In this document: positions 1-11,209 of the stretch, in pieces
Layout: every line of letters begins with the position of its first letter
How positions within the stretch are numbered: position 1 is the stretch's first letter
From: Tubulanus polymorphus
Lineage: Eukaryota > Nemertea > Palaeonemertea > Tubulaniformes > Tubulanidae
Direction: 5' to 3'
DNA length: 64,000 nt
Assembly (NCBI RefSeq): GCF_964204645.1
Contig: NC_134025.1
Coordinates: 18,508,001-18,572,000 of the forward strand
Notes under the pieces: model-generated
Told to the model about the DNA's origin: nothing
Databases searched by the model: none
The model's input: only the letters and a program-made list of their open reading frames with translations
Position numbers and translations under genes: made by a program

Positions 1-475
1 TAATACCGGAAGGAAAAACCTACCTCGTGTTTGTGATCACAAGTCCATCCTCTTCCATAAATCTATTTTCGCCCAAGTCCCAATTGTTTGGCAAAACCTT
101 AATGATAACATTCGCAATTCTTCTAGTATTAAATCTATCTCGAACAGATTTCATAAGATTGCATTTAATAGTTATTAACTAAATTTAATTCAGTATGTAT
201 GACACATGTATTTATCACTGACTGTTGTCATATTTCATTATATAACATCTTTTTCTGTTCTAGTATTGTTACTTATTGATGGCACTATTTTCTATGAATT
301 GTAATTATTATCATTATCATTATTATATTATCATTAACTGTTTTAGGGCATCAGCCTCTTCTATGAGTTCAGCCACTAGGCTTGTCGATGTCCTCTCTAT
401 GCATTGATTGCCATTATTATGTTTAAATTAATTGTATGTAATTTATTATGCTTAGATAAATAAAGATAATTATTA
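1..475 (+). mobile_element. 3' end of a non-LTR retrotransposon (jockey/CR1-like), truncated by window edge
   Basis: Bases 2-178 read in frame as the last part of a retrotransposon ORF2. A tryptophan is followed by an N-D-N-I-R-N block, a Ser-rich stretch and a basic tail before TAA at 176-178. This matches the usual C-terminal pattern WN.LP..IR...S...FK..L of jockey/CR1-type elements, downstream of the reverse transcriptase. The AT-rich sequence to about 475 is the likely 3' UTR, ending in a degenerate A/T tail (ataaagataattattaatt). The family assignment rests on this short tail only, so the clade is uncertain. Confidence 0.55.
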
Positions 476-476
476 A

Positions 477-2133
477 TTGCCAAGGGATGAGGCCAACACA
501 ACTAGTTTGAGAAGACTGTGTGATACAATGAAAGAGCCAACAACTTGGAGATTAGAATTTGTGAAGGAACATAAACGATGCTTCAATTGCCTTCAAGAGC
601 ATTTTGTATCGCAATGTAAAAGTCCACCTTGTAAAATATGTAAGAGACGTCATCATAGAAGTTTGTACGCTGTTTTCAAGAGAGAAAAAGCTCAGGTTGT
701 GTGCTCAGTTGCCCAGGTGGTGCAGTCGAAAACTGCTGTGTTTCTAATGATGGCACTTATGGTGCAATGAAGTTCAGCCAGATATAAATCTAAGGCGCTC
801 ACGGTGAATATATTGTTTGATAGTGCTTCACATAGATGATACTTGAGAACAAATCTAGTAAAAATGTTTGGTATGAATCTTACATGAACAGGGCCAATGG
901 ATATCTCAATGTTGGCCAGATCCAACCAATGAAGGAAATCCTACCCCTTGGTGAAATTAACAAATGCTGAGCTGTTAACAAATGGTGGAACTATTAATTT
1001 GACAGTACAGTCAAGCCATTCTCAACAGTTCCCGTAGCCAATAGGATTGACAAGGGTGTAGCACAATTACCTCATCTCAGGAATTTGCAATAAGCTTGTC
1101 CTGTGTCTGATAATGACATTATGAGTGTTACCCTACTGATTGGGCAGGATCACTACTGGGATGTTGTTGGTATTGAGGGGCGTTGGTCCTACTGTTGTTG
1201 AGTCGGAAGTTGGCTATTTGTTCTCTGGACCTAATAAAGAGGAAGCTCTACCGTCTCAGATTGTTCACATGAATTTATGTACTGCAGCTGATCGATCAAC
1301 CTAGAATGAATTCTGGGTAGCGGACAATATCTCATCAACTCAAAATTTGTGAAGATCGTCGAAAAACAGTTTGAATATCATTGCCAAAACTCGTTGAAAT
1401 CGGAAAGTGGTCACTACGTTGCAAAATTGCCATGGAAGGAAAATCACCGACTACTCCCCACAAATGAACACATTGCCACGTACTTACAAGAGGACACGTA
1501 CAAGGACTGTCGCCTGACTTACTGAGAGTCTATGGAAAGCTGATTGATGAACAAAAGCGTTGGAACCTCCTGAGTCAGCAGACCAGCATTTCATCCCTCA
1601 TTTCCTGGAGAAGAGAGACTCTCAAAGACTGCAGCAATAAGAATTGTGTATGACTGTAGCTGTAAAAGGAGGAAAGGTGAGCCGAGTTTGAATGATTGCT
1701 TGTAAGCTGGTCCACCTATGTTAAATGTTTTAGTTGGGATACCGCTAAGGTTGCGCATCCATTAACTAGCCTTTGTGTGTGACATCAAGAAAGCTTGACT
1801 GATGGTACATTTACATCCAGATAACCGAAGCAAAACAAGATTTTTCTGGTTGAAGAATCCCAGAGACCCTAACAGTGAATTTGATATCTACCAATTAAGA
1901 GTGGTTTGTTAAGAGTGGTTTGTTTGGAGCTGCGTCATCACCATTCATTCTAAATGCTACTGTGAAGTTTCATCTCAAAGAACATGATGAACAAAAAATT
2001 ATCACTGGAACTGATATGTTGGATAAAGCAGTTGAATACACGATTGCTCAATGAGGGTGGTTTCAACTTGAGGTCATGGACGTCCAACTGTAGTGAAGTT
2101 AGACAACTTGCGGAGAAAGAGGGTGTGTTTGAC
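477..2133 (+). pseudogene. BEL/Pao retrotransposon, 5' half (Gag zinc knuckle, protease, RT start), decayed
   Basis: The first open stretch (477-770) has a Pao-type zinc knuckle, C-F-N-C-x8-Q-C followed by C-K-I-C and R-R-H-H. Downstream, in changing frames, are remnants of the aspartic protease (ILFDSAS near 813) and of the linker typical of Pao polyproteins (LLIGQDHYWD near 1135, GYLFSGP near 1213). From about 1320 to 2100 come reverse transcriptase pieces broken by many stops. The sequence runs directly into the P-like insertion at 2134 and resumes at 7433. It is non-functional. No LTRs were recognised at either end. Confidence 0.75.
2127..2133. repeat. Target-site duplication (left) of the P-like transposon
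   Basis: GTTTGAC lies directly before the left terminal inverted repeat and recurs directly after the right one at 7426-7432. Removing the element plus one copy restores an open Pao reading frame across the junction (…EGVFDESARVCVLG…), which confirms the boundary. Seven bases is one short of the 8 bp made by the Drosophila P element. Confidence 0.9.
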
Positions 2134-2170
2134 CAGGGAGGTGGGAGTGAATGGAGTATGAACGAGTCAG
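2134..2170 (+). repeat. Left 37-bp terminal inverted repeat of P-like transposon
   Basis: Starts CAGGGAGGTGG and ends AACGAGTCAG; identical to the reverse complement of 7389-7425. It begins with CA, as P-element ends do, although CAGGG…CCCTG is also common in hAT elements. The superfamily call therefore rests on the transposase. Confidence 0.93.
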
Positions 2171-2841
2171 ATATGTTATCAGCTAGTCGGCAATTCTATT
2201 CATGATCAAAGAGTTTTCATACCGCCCGCGGCTAACTGGGTCACCGCTGCAGCGAGTGTGTGATGGTAAAATATCCCATCACACAGGTCCGTTTCCTAGA
2301 CTTTAGGCCTGTGCCGTCAAGTTTGCCAAACTAGCACATGCTGTACTGACAATAGCATCAGCCTTGCGCATGCGCAGTTGAATTCTTCTTGTACGGCGTG
2401 TCGCGGTCAACTTTCACGTTTTTCAGAGGAAAAAATCGGATGAAAACTGAATATTTTACGGCAAAATAACCTCAGTTGGTAAGCAAACTTTGACATTAAA
2501 CATACTTTGAAGAGACAATCGGCCACATATTAATTTAACACCATAAAACACGTTGAAATGCATTGCATTCCTTTGCCTTCATGAATGTAGTGGCCGCTAA
2601 CCGGAACACTTCTAAATTAACGATTGAAATATGAGAATAATTCATTGACCACTGCGCATATCCGGATATGTGTAGTCATGTTGCTATGATACATATATAC
2701 AAATACGTGTCAATTGAAGCCTATCTAAGAAAAAAGTATACAATACCATCGTGATATCAAAAAAGGCCTACCCCCTTGGTGACTAAGTCAAGAATCAATG
2801 ATTTAATGATAATGTCATTGTTTTTAAATTTTTTCAGTAAG

Positions 2842-5678
2842 ATGGCAGATGATGTTTGTCGCTTGTGTGGTTTATCTGCAGCCAATAATGACCGTAATCG
2901 ATACGACAAAATGAAGTTCAGTTCACACGTTTCATTATTATTTGGCATTGATTTCACTACGGACACCGCCGGTATACACCCAGATTTTATTTGCAATCTT
3001 TGCAACGTTGGCGTAAGGCGAAAAATAAATCAAGAAATATTCCAGTCAATATCACTTTAAAAACATGGAACGTCGAAAACCCTCCGCTAGATAACTTTCA
3101 GGACATTGCGTCAAAAAATGGTTTTGTGAAAGTGAATGAAAAAACGTATGTTTTCTATTCTGATAACTGCATACGGATGGTAGAATGCAGCGCTGAACAC
3201 CGATTCTTTATCGATCAACTAGAAGTGACTGATTCTTTGCGCGATAAATTAGAAATCGAGGACAAATTGCTGGAACTTGAGAAACTTAAACTGTGCTGCG
3301 GTAACCCTGATTTTGTTGATGTCATCACTGGTCGAGGTCTGAATGAGTTCCGAAATCAGAAGGGTGATGTTATAGCTACCGTTCAGACAACAAATTCAAG
3401 TAAAATTATTCGCTATGTATCTTGTAAAATTGTAAATAATATATTTGTCGATCGCTGTGATGCGTGTAAAACATTTCGTGGATGCCTCTTCACAACGCGA
3501 AGCCGTTTGACATCCACAACTTCATCGCGAACCTGTGTAAATAGTAATGTACGATACGATTATTTGTCAAATGAACAGCTTAAGATCCGTCTCCGTGAAA
3601 CACAAGGTCAACGTCAAAATTTGAAGAAAGTTGAAGTACGGCTAAAACAATATAATTTTGAAGCTGCAAATGTCGACGTTACCCCTGAACTTTCAGTATT
3701 GTTAACGAAATCGGTTGAGGAAAATATCGAACAATTCAATAATGACTTTCCGAGTGGATCTGTTCAAGAACTTCTTTGGCAACAACAGCGTCTTCAAAAT
3801 TCGAAATCCGCCAAACAGATGCGATGGCATCCTTTGATAATTAAGTGGTGCATAGCTTTGCGACACAAATCAAAGTCGGTGTACAAGTTCATTCGAGACT
3901 CCGGATTTTTACAGCTACCCCACTCTAGTACTTTGGATGGTTATACACGCTTCACAGATCCATGTTCAGGATTCAATAGTGAATTCATTGAACATGCCTT
4001 AAATGACATGAATTTTGAAACATTGCCAGATTTTCAAAAAAATGTGTTTGCTATATGATGAAATGAAAATTAAATCGGAACTGATCTATTCCAAAAAAAA
4101 CTGGCCAGCTGATTGGATTTTGCGAAATGGGAGACATATATAACGTAATTGAGAAATTTAAACGATCGTTGGATGACAATGAGAAAGATCTAGCGACTCA
4201 TGTATGTGTTTTTATGGCTCGTGGATTGTTTTCGAACATGAAACTTCTGCTTGGATACTTTCCGTGCCAAGGATTCAGCAGCCATAATTTGTATCCGTGT
4301 GTTTGGGAAGCTGTCCAGATCCTCGAGGGAATCGGCTTTTTTGTTAGAGCATTCGTAAGTGATGGAGCCACTCCTAACCGGAAGTTTTATCGTATGCACA
4401 GACGAGATGAAAAAATTACATACTGGACGATCAACAGATATGACAAGTCTCGGAGAATTTATTTTACATGTGATGTGCCGCACTTGATCAAAACTAGCCG
4501 CAACAACCTCGAAAATTCTGGATTCAACAGAAAATCACGTGATTTAATGGTAGGTCTTAATAGACCCAGGGAGGTCCAACCTTCCTGATAGACTTGTGTC
4601 TAGTCGATTTATTTAATGTACCTAATGATAAATTTTTGTATATTACAGTTCCGCGGAAAGCCTATTAAATGGACGCAATTGCTTCGACTAGTTGAAGGAG
4701 AAGTTGGAATTAATAGGCAGGCTCCTGGACTGAATCGTCTAAGAAAATTACGACATGAACATTTGCATTTGACACCAGCGACACGTATGCGTGTGAATTT
4801 AGCTGCCCAAGTATGTTGAGTTCTTGAGTTTTTTTTTTACTGTTAATCCTCCCACCTCCCTCATCTTATGAATCACAAATTAATATTCTTTCTGTTTCAG
4901 GTTCTGAGTAATTCTGTGACAGCCGTGCTTGAACTTTATAATGAACCAGAGCTCAGTTCATTGATTCTTTACATACGGATGATAAACAAATTTTTCGATT
5001 GCCTGAATGTTTCGACAGCTTATGAGAGCATAAGAAAGAGAAATCCAGATTTAAAGGAGTATCGTAGTGAATCGGACGAACGATTAAAGGTAGATTTATA
5101 GTTATTTCATTTGGAATGTATTGTTTCACATATAATTAAATTATAACTGAATATTCTTGTGATTCTAGTGGCTTCTCAAAGAATTCATACCATTCCTGGA
5201 CGAATGGGAAGGAGAAAAAGACCTGTATGAAGGTTTGACAAAGGCACAAAAAGCAAGAAAATGTTTGAGTTGGGAAACAATTGAAGGCTTCCGGATAACT
5301 GGTGTGTTTCTTCTCCTTATATCGATAGAAAACCTTATGTGATCACCATTATTGAACAAGATTTGATTTTATATATTTTCAGTGTTCTCTTTTACTGAGT
5401 TGACAGTCGAGTTATTAAATATCAATGGAGTGGAATATTTCCTCAGCGAGAAGCTCAGCCAAGATCCGTTAGAAGAGCACTTCTCGAAACAAAGAAGTTG
5501 TGGAGGAAACAGTGACAACCCCACTGCCGCCGCTTTTGGCCACAATGAACTCAACCTTATGATAGCAGGAAATTGTGCGAAGGCATCGTCAAAAGGCAAT
5601 TTCCATGGTAAATTCAGAAGAGATGACGACATAGACATTGAATCGGTTGTGCCTCTTAAAAGAAAAAAATGTACTTAA
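2842..5678 (+). CDS. P-element/THAP9-type transposase, five coding exons, three homopolymer frame breaks
   Basis: DNA-cutting enzyme expected to excise and integrate this transposon in the nucleus. Exons by GT-AG junctions: 2842-4549, 4649-4810, 4901-5089, 5169-5301, 5383-5678; an acceptor at 2837 suggests a further 5' UTR exon. The joined product is about 828 residues (Drosophila P 751, human THAP9 about 900). A CxxC (residues 6-9) and HPDFICNLC (C51-C54) form a zinc finger resembling a ZAD-type module rather than a canonical THAP domain. Near 330 is the P-type block with LRHKSKSVYKFIRDSGFLQL. The RNase H-like region shows acids in YDEMKIKSEL (about 405), VSDGATPNRKF (about 505) and DVPHLIKTSRN (about 543). 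The C-terminal signature SQDPLEEHFSKQR…DNPTA lies near 756. The frame breaks are single-base changes at A5 (3021-3025), A7 (about 4036-4042) and A8 (about 4094-4101). Whether they are real or sequencing errors is unknown. Confidence 0.88.
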
Positions 5679-5693
5679 AAGTCGAAAAGTGTA

Positions 5694-5699
5694 TTTATT
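5694..5699 (-). terminator. AATAAA poly(A) signal for the companion gene
   Basis: TTTATT on the plus strand reads AATAAA on the minus strand, about 60 bp past the companion stop codon and beyond the transposase stop. The two transcripts probably overlap at their 3' ends. Confidence 0.5.
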
Positions 5700-5758
5700 T
5701 GTATGTCAGTAGTATTACAAATGAAAAAGTGAATACATGTAGACAGGTACAAAATAGA

Positions 5759-7245
5759 TCAGTTCTTGTTAGCCAATACTTTTCTTAATGATTTTTCACC
5801 TTTTTTGGATACATTTTTGATATTATTTTGTTTTCTAATGTACATGAAAGCATCCTTGAATGCAGTGACACGAATGTCGATCCAGTATGTAATTACTCGT
5901 CTAAGCAAATTGCGACTCAGATTTTCGTCACTGACAAAACGTGTCGTCAATGTCTTCCAAGAATTTTTAACGGTTACACTCCGTTCGATTTGTTGAAGCA
6001 GCTTTTCTTTGATATTTAATCCGTTCAATGTGTGTACATCATTTATTTGGAGATGAGGGCGAACAACATTCTCTAATAGTTTAAAAAAAGTTGTATACAC
6101 TGTCTTTTACTTGGAAAAGACCGCCACGATCAACAGCCTTGATCCAGAAAGTTGTATAATCGAGGTAACTGTTCTGTTCCAAGTTTTCCTTTGTGTCGCA
6201 TTCGGCTCTCCAATGTTCTAAGATATTTAGAATTGCTGCAGCAGCAGTGTTGTTTTTTAAGCGCGAATAGTACTTAATCAGTGCATGAGGAATATATCCT
6301 GCTGCATACCTCAATGCTTGTTCCTCTTCGTTGGTGAGTGGAGCTAGTTGACTAGAATTTTTAGAGGTCGATTCATATCTTTTGTCAATTAAACCTTTGA
6401 ATATCTCCTTGAGCAATGACTGAATGAAAAGACTGCCTGCCCGATTGTCGAAATCCGTGCTCTGTGCACATTTAAAAACCAAAGTTTTTACATCATCATC
6501 TACTTCTTTACCACTAGAATACGTATGAAAGTTTGCCCACATCTTATCAAAATCGTTGTTTTTCAGAAAAGCTTGGTCTAGCGATGATAGGATATGAGAA
6601 TACCATGTCTGAACGAATACAGAATCAATCTCATTTAAAACTAACTTTGCGTAAATTTTCGCCAATTTTCCGTGAGTGCTATACGCAAATAGTCGGTTTT
6701 CCTCAATGATTTTGAGTGATTTGTGTAATAATGTGCTGAAATTGAAGAAAAACACAGTTTTATTGTTAAATCCTATCATGTACATTACATTTCATTAACT
6801 ATCGTTTTTGTATTTTGTAAGTAATGTTTGTAAGTAATATTGTACATAATATAAAATGTTACGAACAGCCTGTCAGCTTTATTTCAATACACGGATAATT
6901 ATCATTTGAACTTACTCATAGTATTTCTTTTCCTTCTGGAAACTTTCATCATTGATTTGTGGCGATTCCAACTCTACATAAATAAAAAATATTTGTTTAA
7001 AATAGTGACTTTTATGTTGTTTTTCTGAAAGGATTAAAACAGACTACTTTCATTCAGCCCTCTTCAATAATAGGCTTTTTATGCTCAGTTAGGAAGCATC
7101 ATAACCTACCTTTATCGTCATTGGCAGAAAATAGGTTGAATTGTTCTTTGTAATAATTTTTTTCTATCATTTGAAGCTCTATGAGGTCTTCCTCATCGAA
7201 TTCTGTGTCAGAAATTTCTGCATCGCTACAATAGCCTGCCGCCAT
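5759..7245 (-). CDS. Unrecognised companion gene of the P-like transposon, three exons
   Basis: Function unknown. Exons on the minus strand: 7245-7110, 6973-6916, 6735-5759, each with GT-AG junctions (donors gtaggt and gtaagt; acceptors atgtag and atttcag) and frame kept across both introns. The joined product is 389 residues if one extra base in the A7 run (6083-6089) is discounted; the coding length then divides exactly by three. The N-terminus is acidic (MAAGYCSDAEISDTEFDEED). The middle and C-terminus look helical, with NEEEQALRYAAGYIPHAL near 210 and a basic C-terminal tail. No catalytic motif or membrane segment is evident. It lies wholly inside the inverted repeats, convergent with the transposase, so a role in transposition or its control is inferred. 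Confidence 0.75.
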
Positions 7246-7388
7246 TTTCTATTATAACCGGTAACTATCAACATACGGAAATTACCGAGTGTTGACGGAG
7301 ATTACCGAGTGAACATAAACTCGCGCATATCGTATTACGTAATTAGCTCTTCCAAGTACGGCGGCATCGCTGATACGATCAAAGACAG

Positions 7389-7425
7389 CTGACTCGTTCA
7401 TACTCCATTCACTCCCACCTCCCTG
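7389..7425 (-). repeat. Right 37-bp terminal inverted repeat of P-like transposon
   Basis: Exact reverse complement of 2134-2170; followed by the GTTTGAC target duplication at 7426-7432. Confidence 0.93.
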
Positions 7426-9165
7426 GTTTGACGAATCAGCCCGGGTTTGTGTTCTTGGTATGAAATGGTCTGTTGATCATGATAAACTAAAATATACTGA
7501 TTTCCTTAGTCTTAAAAACTGACACAAAGCGAGAAGTACTTCAATATGCTTCCAAGGTGTTTGACCCACTTGGATTCTTGCTCCCTATTACTATAAGAGC
7601 TAAGAGGTTGTTTCAAGATCTCTGCAAAGAAGACGGATTGGGATGAAGTCTTATCACCGGATATAACTGTGGATTGGCTACGAATAGCAATGACATTTCT
7701 GCAGCCACCAAATTAGAATTTGAAAGACATTATTTCATTGGCAATTTATAGCTGCTTCCGAAGTTGCCTTGAATGTCTTTGTCGATGCTAGCCAGAAATC
7801 TTAAGGTGCGGTTGTTTTTGTGTCATGGATATCCAAGTCTACGGTGGTGTTCGCAAGATCGAAGGAAGCCCCGGTAAAAGGAGTGACATTACCACATCTA
7901 GAACTGATAGCAGCCCTCCTTGGTGCAGAGATTGGTGATTACGTATTCTCGTCCTTAAGTAAGCAATTAAACATATAATACGTGAATTATTGGAGTGACA
8001 GTCAGATTGTGTGACATTAGTTAGCTAGCAATAAAGACCTACATCTTCATAGCCAAAAGAGTAGGGAAGTTCAAAAGTTTAAGTGTTAGTTCAAATTGGC
8101 GATATTGTACAACAAACCACAACCCTGCTGATTCACTTGCAAGAGGAAATACTACCAAATCACTTTCATCGTCAAGTTTGTGGTGGATGGGTACAAAGTA
8201 GTTATGTGATACATGTAAATGGCAAGCATGGGACCCATCTATAGTTTTGGTTACAAGTTTGAATCGCGAAAGAAATGACAATACTCAGCCTGTGACAAAA
8301 GATGGAACCACTGGTATCCACAAATTAGTTGATGTTGAACAATACAGCTGTCTATGGAAATTATTGCGAATTACAGCCTGCATACGTAGATTTGCAAACA
8401 TCATGAAATATCCGCAAGCACCACCTGATGAAGTATTGAAGAGTACAGAACTACCCAAAGCGGAAATGTTATGGGTGAAGTCATGTCAAATACAATGTTT
8501 CGACTGATGTGATTTGTTGTGGTGGGAGGATCCAGAATGCAGAACTTGATGTGATTACAGTATATGTATGTTAAAATTAGAGGATGTGATATCTGTAAGA
8601 AGATTGCAGGTGGAGCTTTCAAAACACCATGTTTCGCGCCATCGCCAAAATGCAGAATCACTCAAGCTCAAGCCTTTGAGGTAACTGGTGTAGGTTTCAC
8701 AGGATCACTATTAGTGAAAGAAAGGGGTGAGACCATTACTGTTGATGTTTGCTTGTTCACATGTGCTGTGACATGAGCAGTATATCTGGAACTGGTCAAT
8801 GATCTGGGAGTGTACACCTTTATGAGAGCCTTCAGACGATTTGCTAGCTGAAGAACAATGCCAAGGAGAATGATGTCAGACATGCCATGCCGCTGCAGAT
8901 CAGTTGAAGGCACTCATGGACTCCCTATATGTGAAGAACTATCTTGCAAGAATGGGGTTGAATGGGCATTTATTCCTAAGAGAGCTCCATGGTATGGAAG
9001 GTTTTGGGAGCGTCTGATTGGCCTGATGAAGAAAACACTGAAGAAAGTCCTGATAACATTTGATGAGATGACTACTTTACTAATAGAAGTAGAGGCTGTT
9101 CGTTAACCAATATGTCAGCTGGAGATAATATTTTATCTATTTCACCTTCACATCTGTTTTCATGA
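7426..9165 (+). pseudogene. BEL/Pao retrotransposon, 3' half (RT end, RNase H, integrase), decayed
   Basis: Continues the element that stops at 2133. Recognisable Pao blocks in order: VLGMKW (7450); KREVLQYASKVFDPLGFLLP (about 7525-7585), the classic RT/RNase H junction; FVDAS and LPHLELIAALLGAEIG (7780-7935), the RNase H; CDICKK (about 8590), the integrase zinc-binding region; then integrase core pieces GFTGSLLVKERG, FTCAVT, YLELVNDLG and APWYGRFWERLIGLMKKTLKK (8690-9050), and finally ISPSHL near 9155 in a shifted frame. Several stops and frameshifts make it inactive. Confidence 0.8.
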
Positions 9166-9914
9166 CCGTAGGCGTAATAGAAAAACGAATTCACCTTAAC
9201 CGTGAACCGCGCACCTGCAAGCACCTATTTGTGCACCTGGTGGGCACTTGTTGAGGGCAGGTCGTTTACGTTAGTGTTATCGTTGAATCGTCTTATTTGC
9301 AATATACCCGCCTAAGTTGATTTATTTATCTATCAATTAATAAATAAGCCATATATTTTCCATCAAAATGATAAAATAATTTAAAGAAAATATATTTGTA
9401 ATAGAAAATAAACATGACACTGCGTCGTCAGCCGGTTGCTTGTAGAAAACCATGGCAGTCAGCTGATTAGAACTGTGTGAATTTCTCGAAGTTCTTAGCG
9501 CAGTATGAGCTTTAAACCCGGGTTCACCAAGTGATTCACATATATTCTATAAGAGAATATAAATAACTTAAGATGTCAACAACAAAAGGTAAGTTTCAAT
9601 ATTAAGACGTCAAAAAATTAAAATTTCATGTGAAATAGCGATGTGCGTCGAAGGCGTCAATTCAAATCAATCAATTTGACTTCCAATTAAATTATCAATC
9701 GATAAAAATCAAGACTGTCAACAACTACATTAGCATCAACGTTACTAGCAAGTGCCATCTAAAATGCTGGGCTGTTGGCCTATCATTGTAAGATTAAGTA
9801 TTTCTGGTGAATATGATAGGATGGAAATACTTGCCACCTTGACTTATCAAATGCTGATTTGAAATAGAATGATTTGGAGCATAGTGCATCATTTGAATAA
9901 AGAAATGAAATTCA

Positions 9915-9916
<2 letters not shown>
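9166..9916. other. Non-coding stretch, nothing recognised
   Basis: AT-rich sequence without a supported gene. A short ATGTCAACAACAAAAG followed by a good donor (gtaagt) at about 9573-9592 could be a first exon on the plus strand, but nothing downstream clearly joins to it. Confidence 0.4.

Positions 9917-9973
<57 letters not shown>
9917..9973. repeat. (AT)n microsatellite
   Basis: About 57 bp of alternating A and T, interrupted once by a G. Confidence 0.95.
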
Positions 9974-10224
9974 GCTTTATATTCACATTATTGACCGTAT
10001 TTTCATGCAGTTGATGCGTCCATTCAATTCCATACACTATTCAAGTTTCGGGATCTTATACGGCTACCCGCTGATCAGTAACGACGACTCAATCACTAAA
10101 TGTTTATAGATAAGCTTACCACATATTTCAAGGTAATTGAAAAAAATATTTCAAAATTGCTATCGAATGTCAACATGTATAGAGTTACAGGTGATATACT
10201 CAGATAATTCAAGTAACATCAAAA

Positions 10225-10392
10225 TTATTCGGCAATTTTCTGACACGATTTACATTTCTTTACAGATTTTCCATCGGTTAGACTCTTCTTATAGAAACCA
10301 CCGTAACTGCATTTATATGGAACAGATGCTGGTTGCTCTAATGTTTTCGTCGCATAAAGGGCCTGGTTTGGGAAAAGAAGTTTGGAGCGAAA
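10225..10392 (-). CDS. Possible terminal exon of an unknown host gene
   Basis: On the minus strand a good acceptor (tttttgttcag) precedes an open stretch of 55 codons that ends at 10225. It is rich in Lys and Cys near its end (KCSYGGFYKKSL, KKCKSCQKIAE). It matches no family I recognise. No second exon could be joined, so it may be chance. Confidence 0.15.
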   Translation of the reverse strand, partial: FRSKLLFPNQALYATKTLEQPASVPYKCSYGGFYKKSLTDGKSVKKCKSCQKIAE

Positions 10393-10808
10393 CTGAACAA
10401 AAATGAAAGAATGAGGCAAAAATGTACTTACAGTCTTTGCGTTGCTCCGTTGTTTATGGTAAAATTTTGTAAATTTGTGGGGCAGAATAAATATTATCAT
10501 ATGGTTATTCTGGTTTTGTATTTCCACTCCAGGCTAGTCTGCGGTCCTATTGAATTGGCGAAACAGTAGATCCTGCTTACTGGGGGGTATTTGGCCTATG
10601 AAACTGTTCCAGTTTGAATTAAGAAAATCAGGATCGAAAAAAATTCAGTAGCTAACTCGATTTCATGGATCTGGATGCCCACACATTCATTATGCAGTCA
10701 AATTTGCTTAAAGCGGATTGTATATCCCATATTACGACTGAACAAGGCTTTCACATATTTTGGCCTTATTCTGGAGTAAACTTATTCGGATTGAGCAAGC
10801 TTGTCAAA

Positions 10809-11190
10809 CATAGGCGTCGCCGTGGGGGGGGGGGGGATGTGCAAATGAACCCCCTTTTCGGCTAGGTTAACTCATTTTTTACTACATAGTTTTGTAAACA
10901 GTTTAATACTATTTGTAAAGATATACATATTACATAAAACAAACATGCAATTGTTGTAATTTGTTTCTCTTCGCAGTTCTTGTGTTTTTTCCACAGGGTA
11001 CTCACTCAAGGTGGCGGGAAAATGCTTAAAATCGCTTCTTATTTTCAATATTTTCTTGGGGGAGGGCCCCCAAACCCCACATGGGGACTTCAGACCTTCG
11101 GTCCTTGTCAGAGGCAGCTAAGCTGCCTTACTAGAATGGCCAAATTGCCGATATTCGAACCTCCCTAAAAAACCCCTGGCGACGCCTATG
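10809..11190. mobile_element. Small MITE-like element with CATAGGCGTCGCC ends
   Basis: CATAGGCGTCGCC at 10809 is repeated inverted at 11178-11190. The 382-bp interior has a G13 run (10824-10836) and a GC-rich self-complementary block (gggggagggcccccaaacccc near 11058). No coding capacity. Target duplication not resolved. Confidence 0.5.
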
Positions 11191-11209
11191 AACGATGACG
11201 AAAGAAAAA

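Larger units (their letters stand above)
2134..7425. mobile_element. P-like (P/THAP9 superfamily) DNA transposon, 5,292 bp, two convergent genes
   Basis: The boundaries are set by a perfect 37-bp terminal inverted repeat (CAGGGAGGTGGGAGTGAATG at the outer end) and a 7-bp target duplication. Inside are a plus-strand, five-exon P-type transposase (2842-5678) and a minus-strand, three-exon gene of unknown function (7245-5759). They meet tail to tail with about 80 bp between stop codons. The element sits in a much more decayed BEL/Pao copy, so it arrived later. Identical inverted repeats and nearly open genes point to recent insertion. Confidence 0.93.

Noticed and set aside
9917-9973. AT repeat considered as a replication origin or promoter
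   Set aside because: A plain dinucleotide microsatellite; a second one (35624-35659) lies inside a dead retroelement. Nothing else supports a regulatory role.
10824-10836. G13 run considered as a G-quadruplex or regulatory element
   Set aside because: Single homopolymer inside a MITE; the length may be a sequencing artefact.
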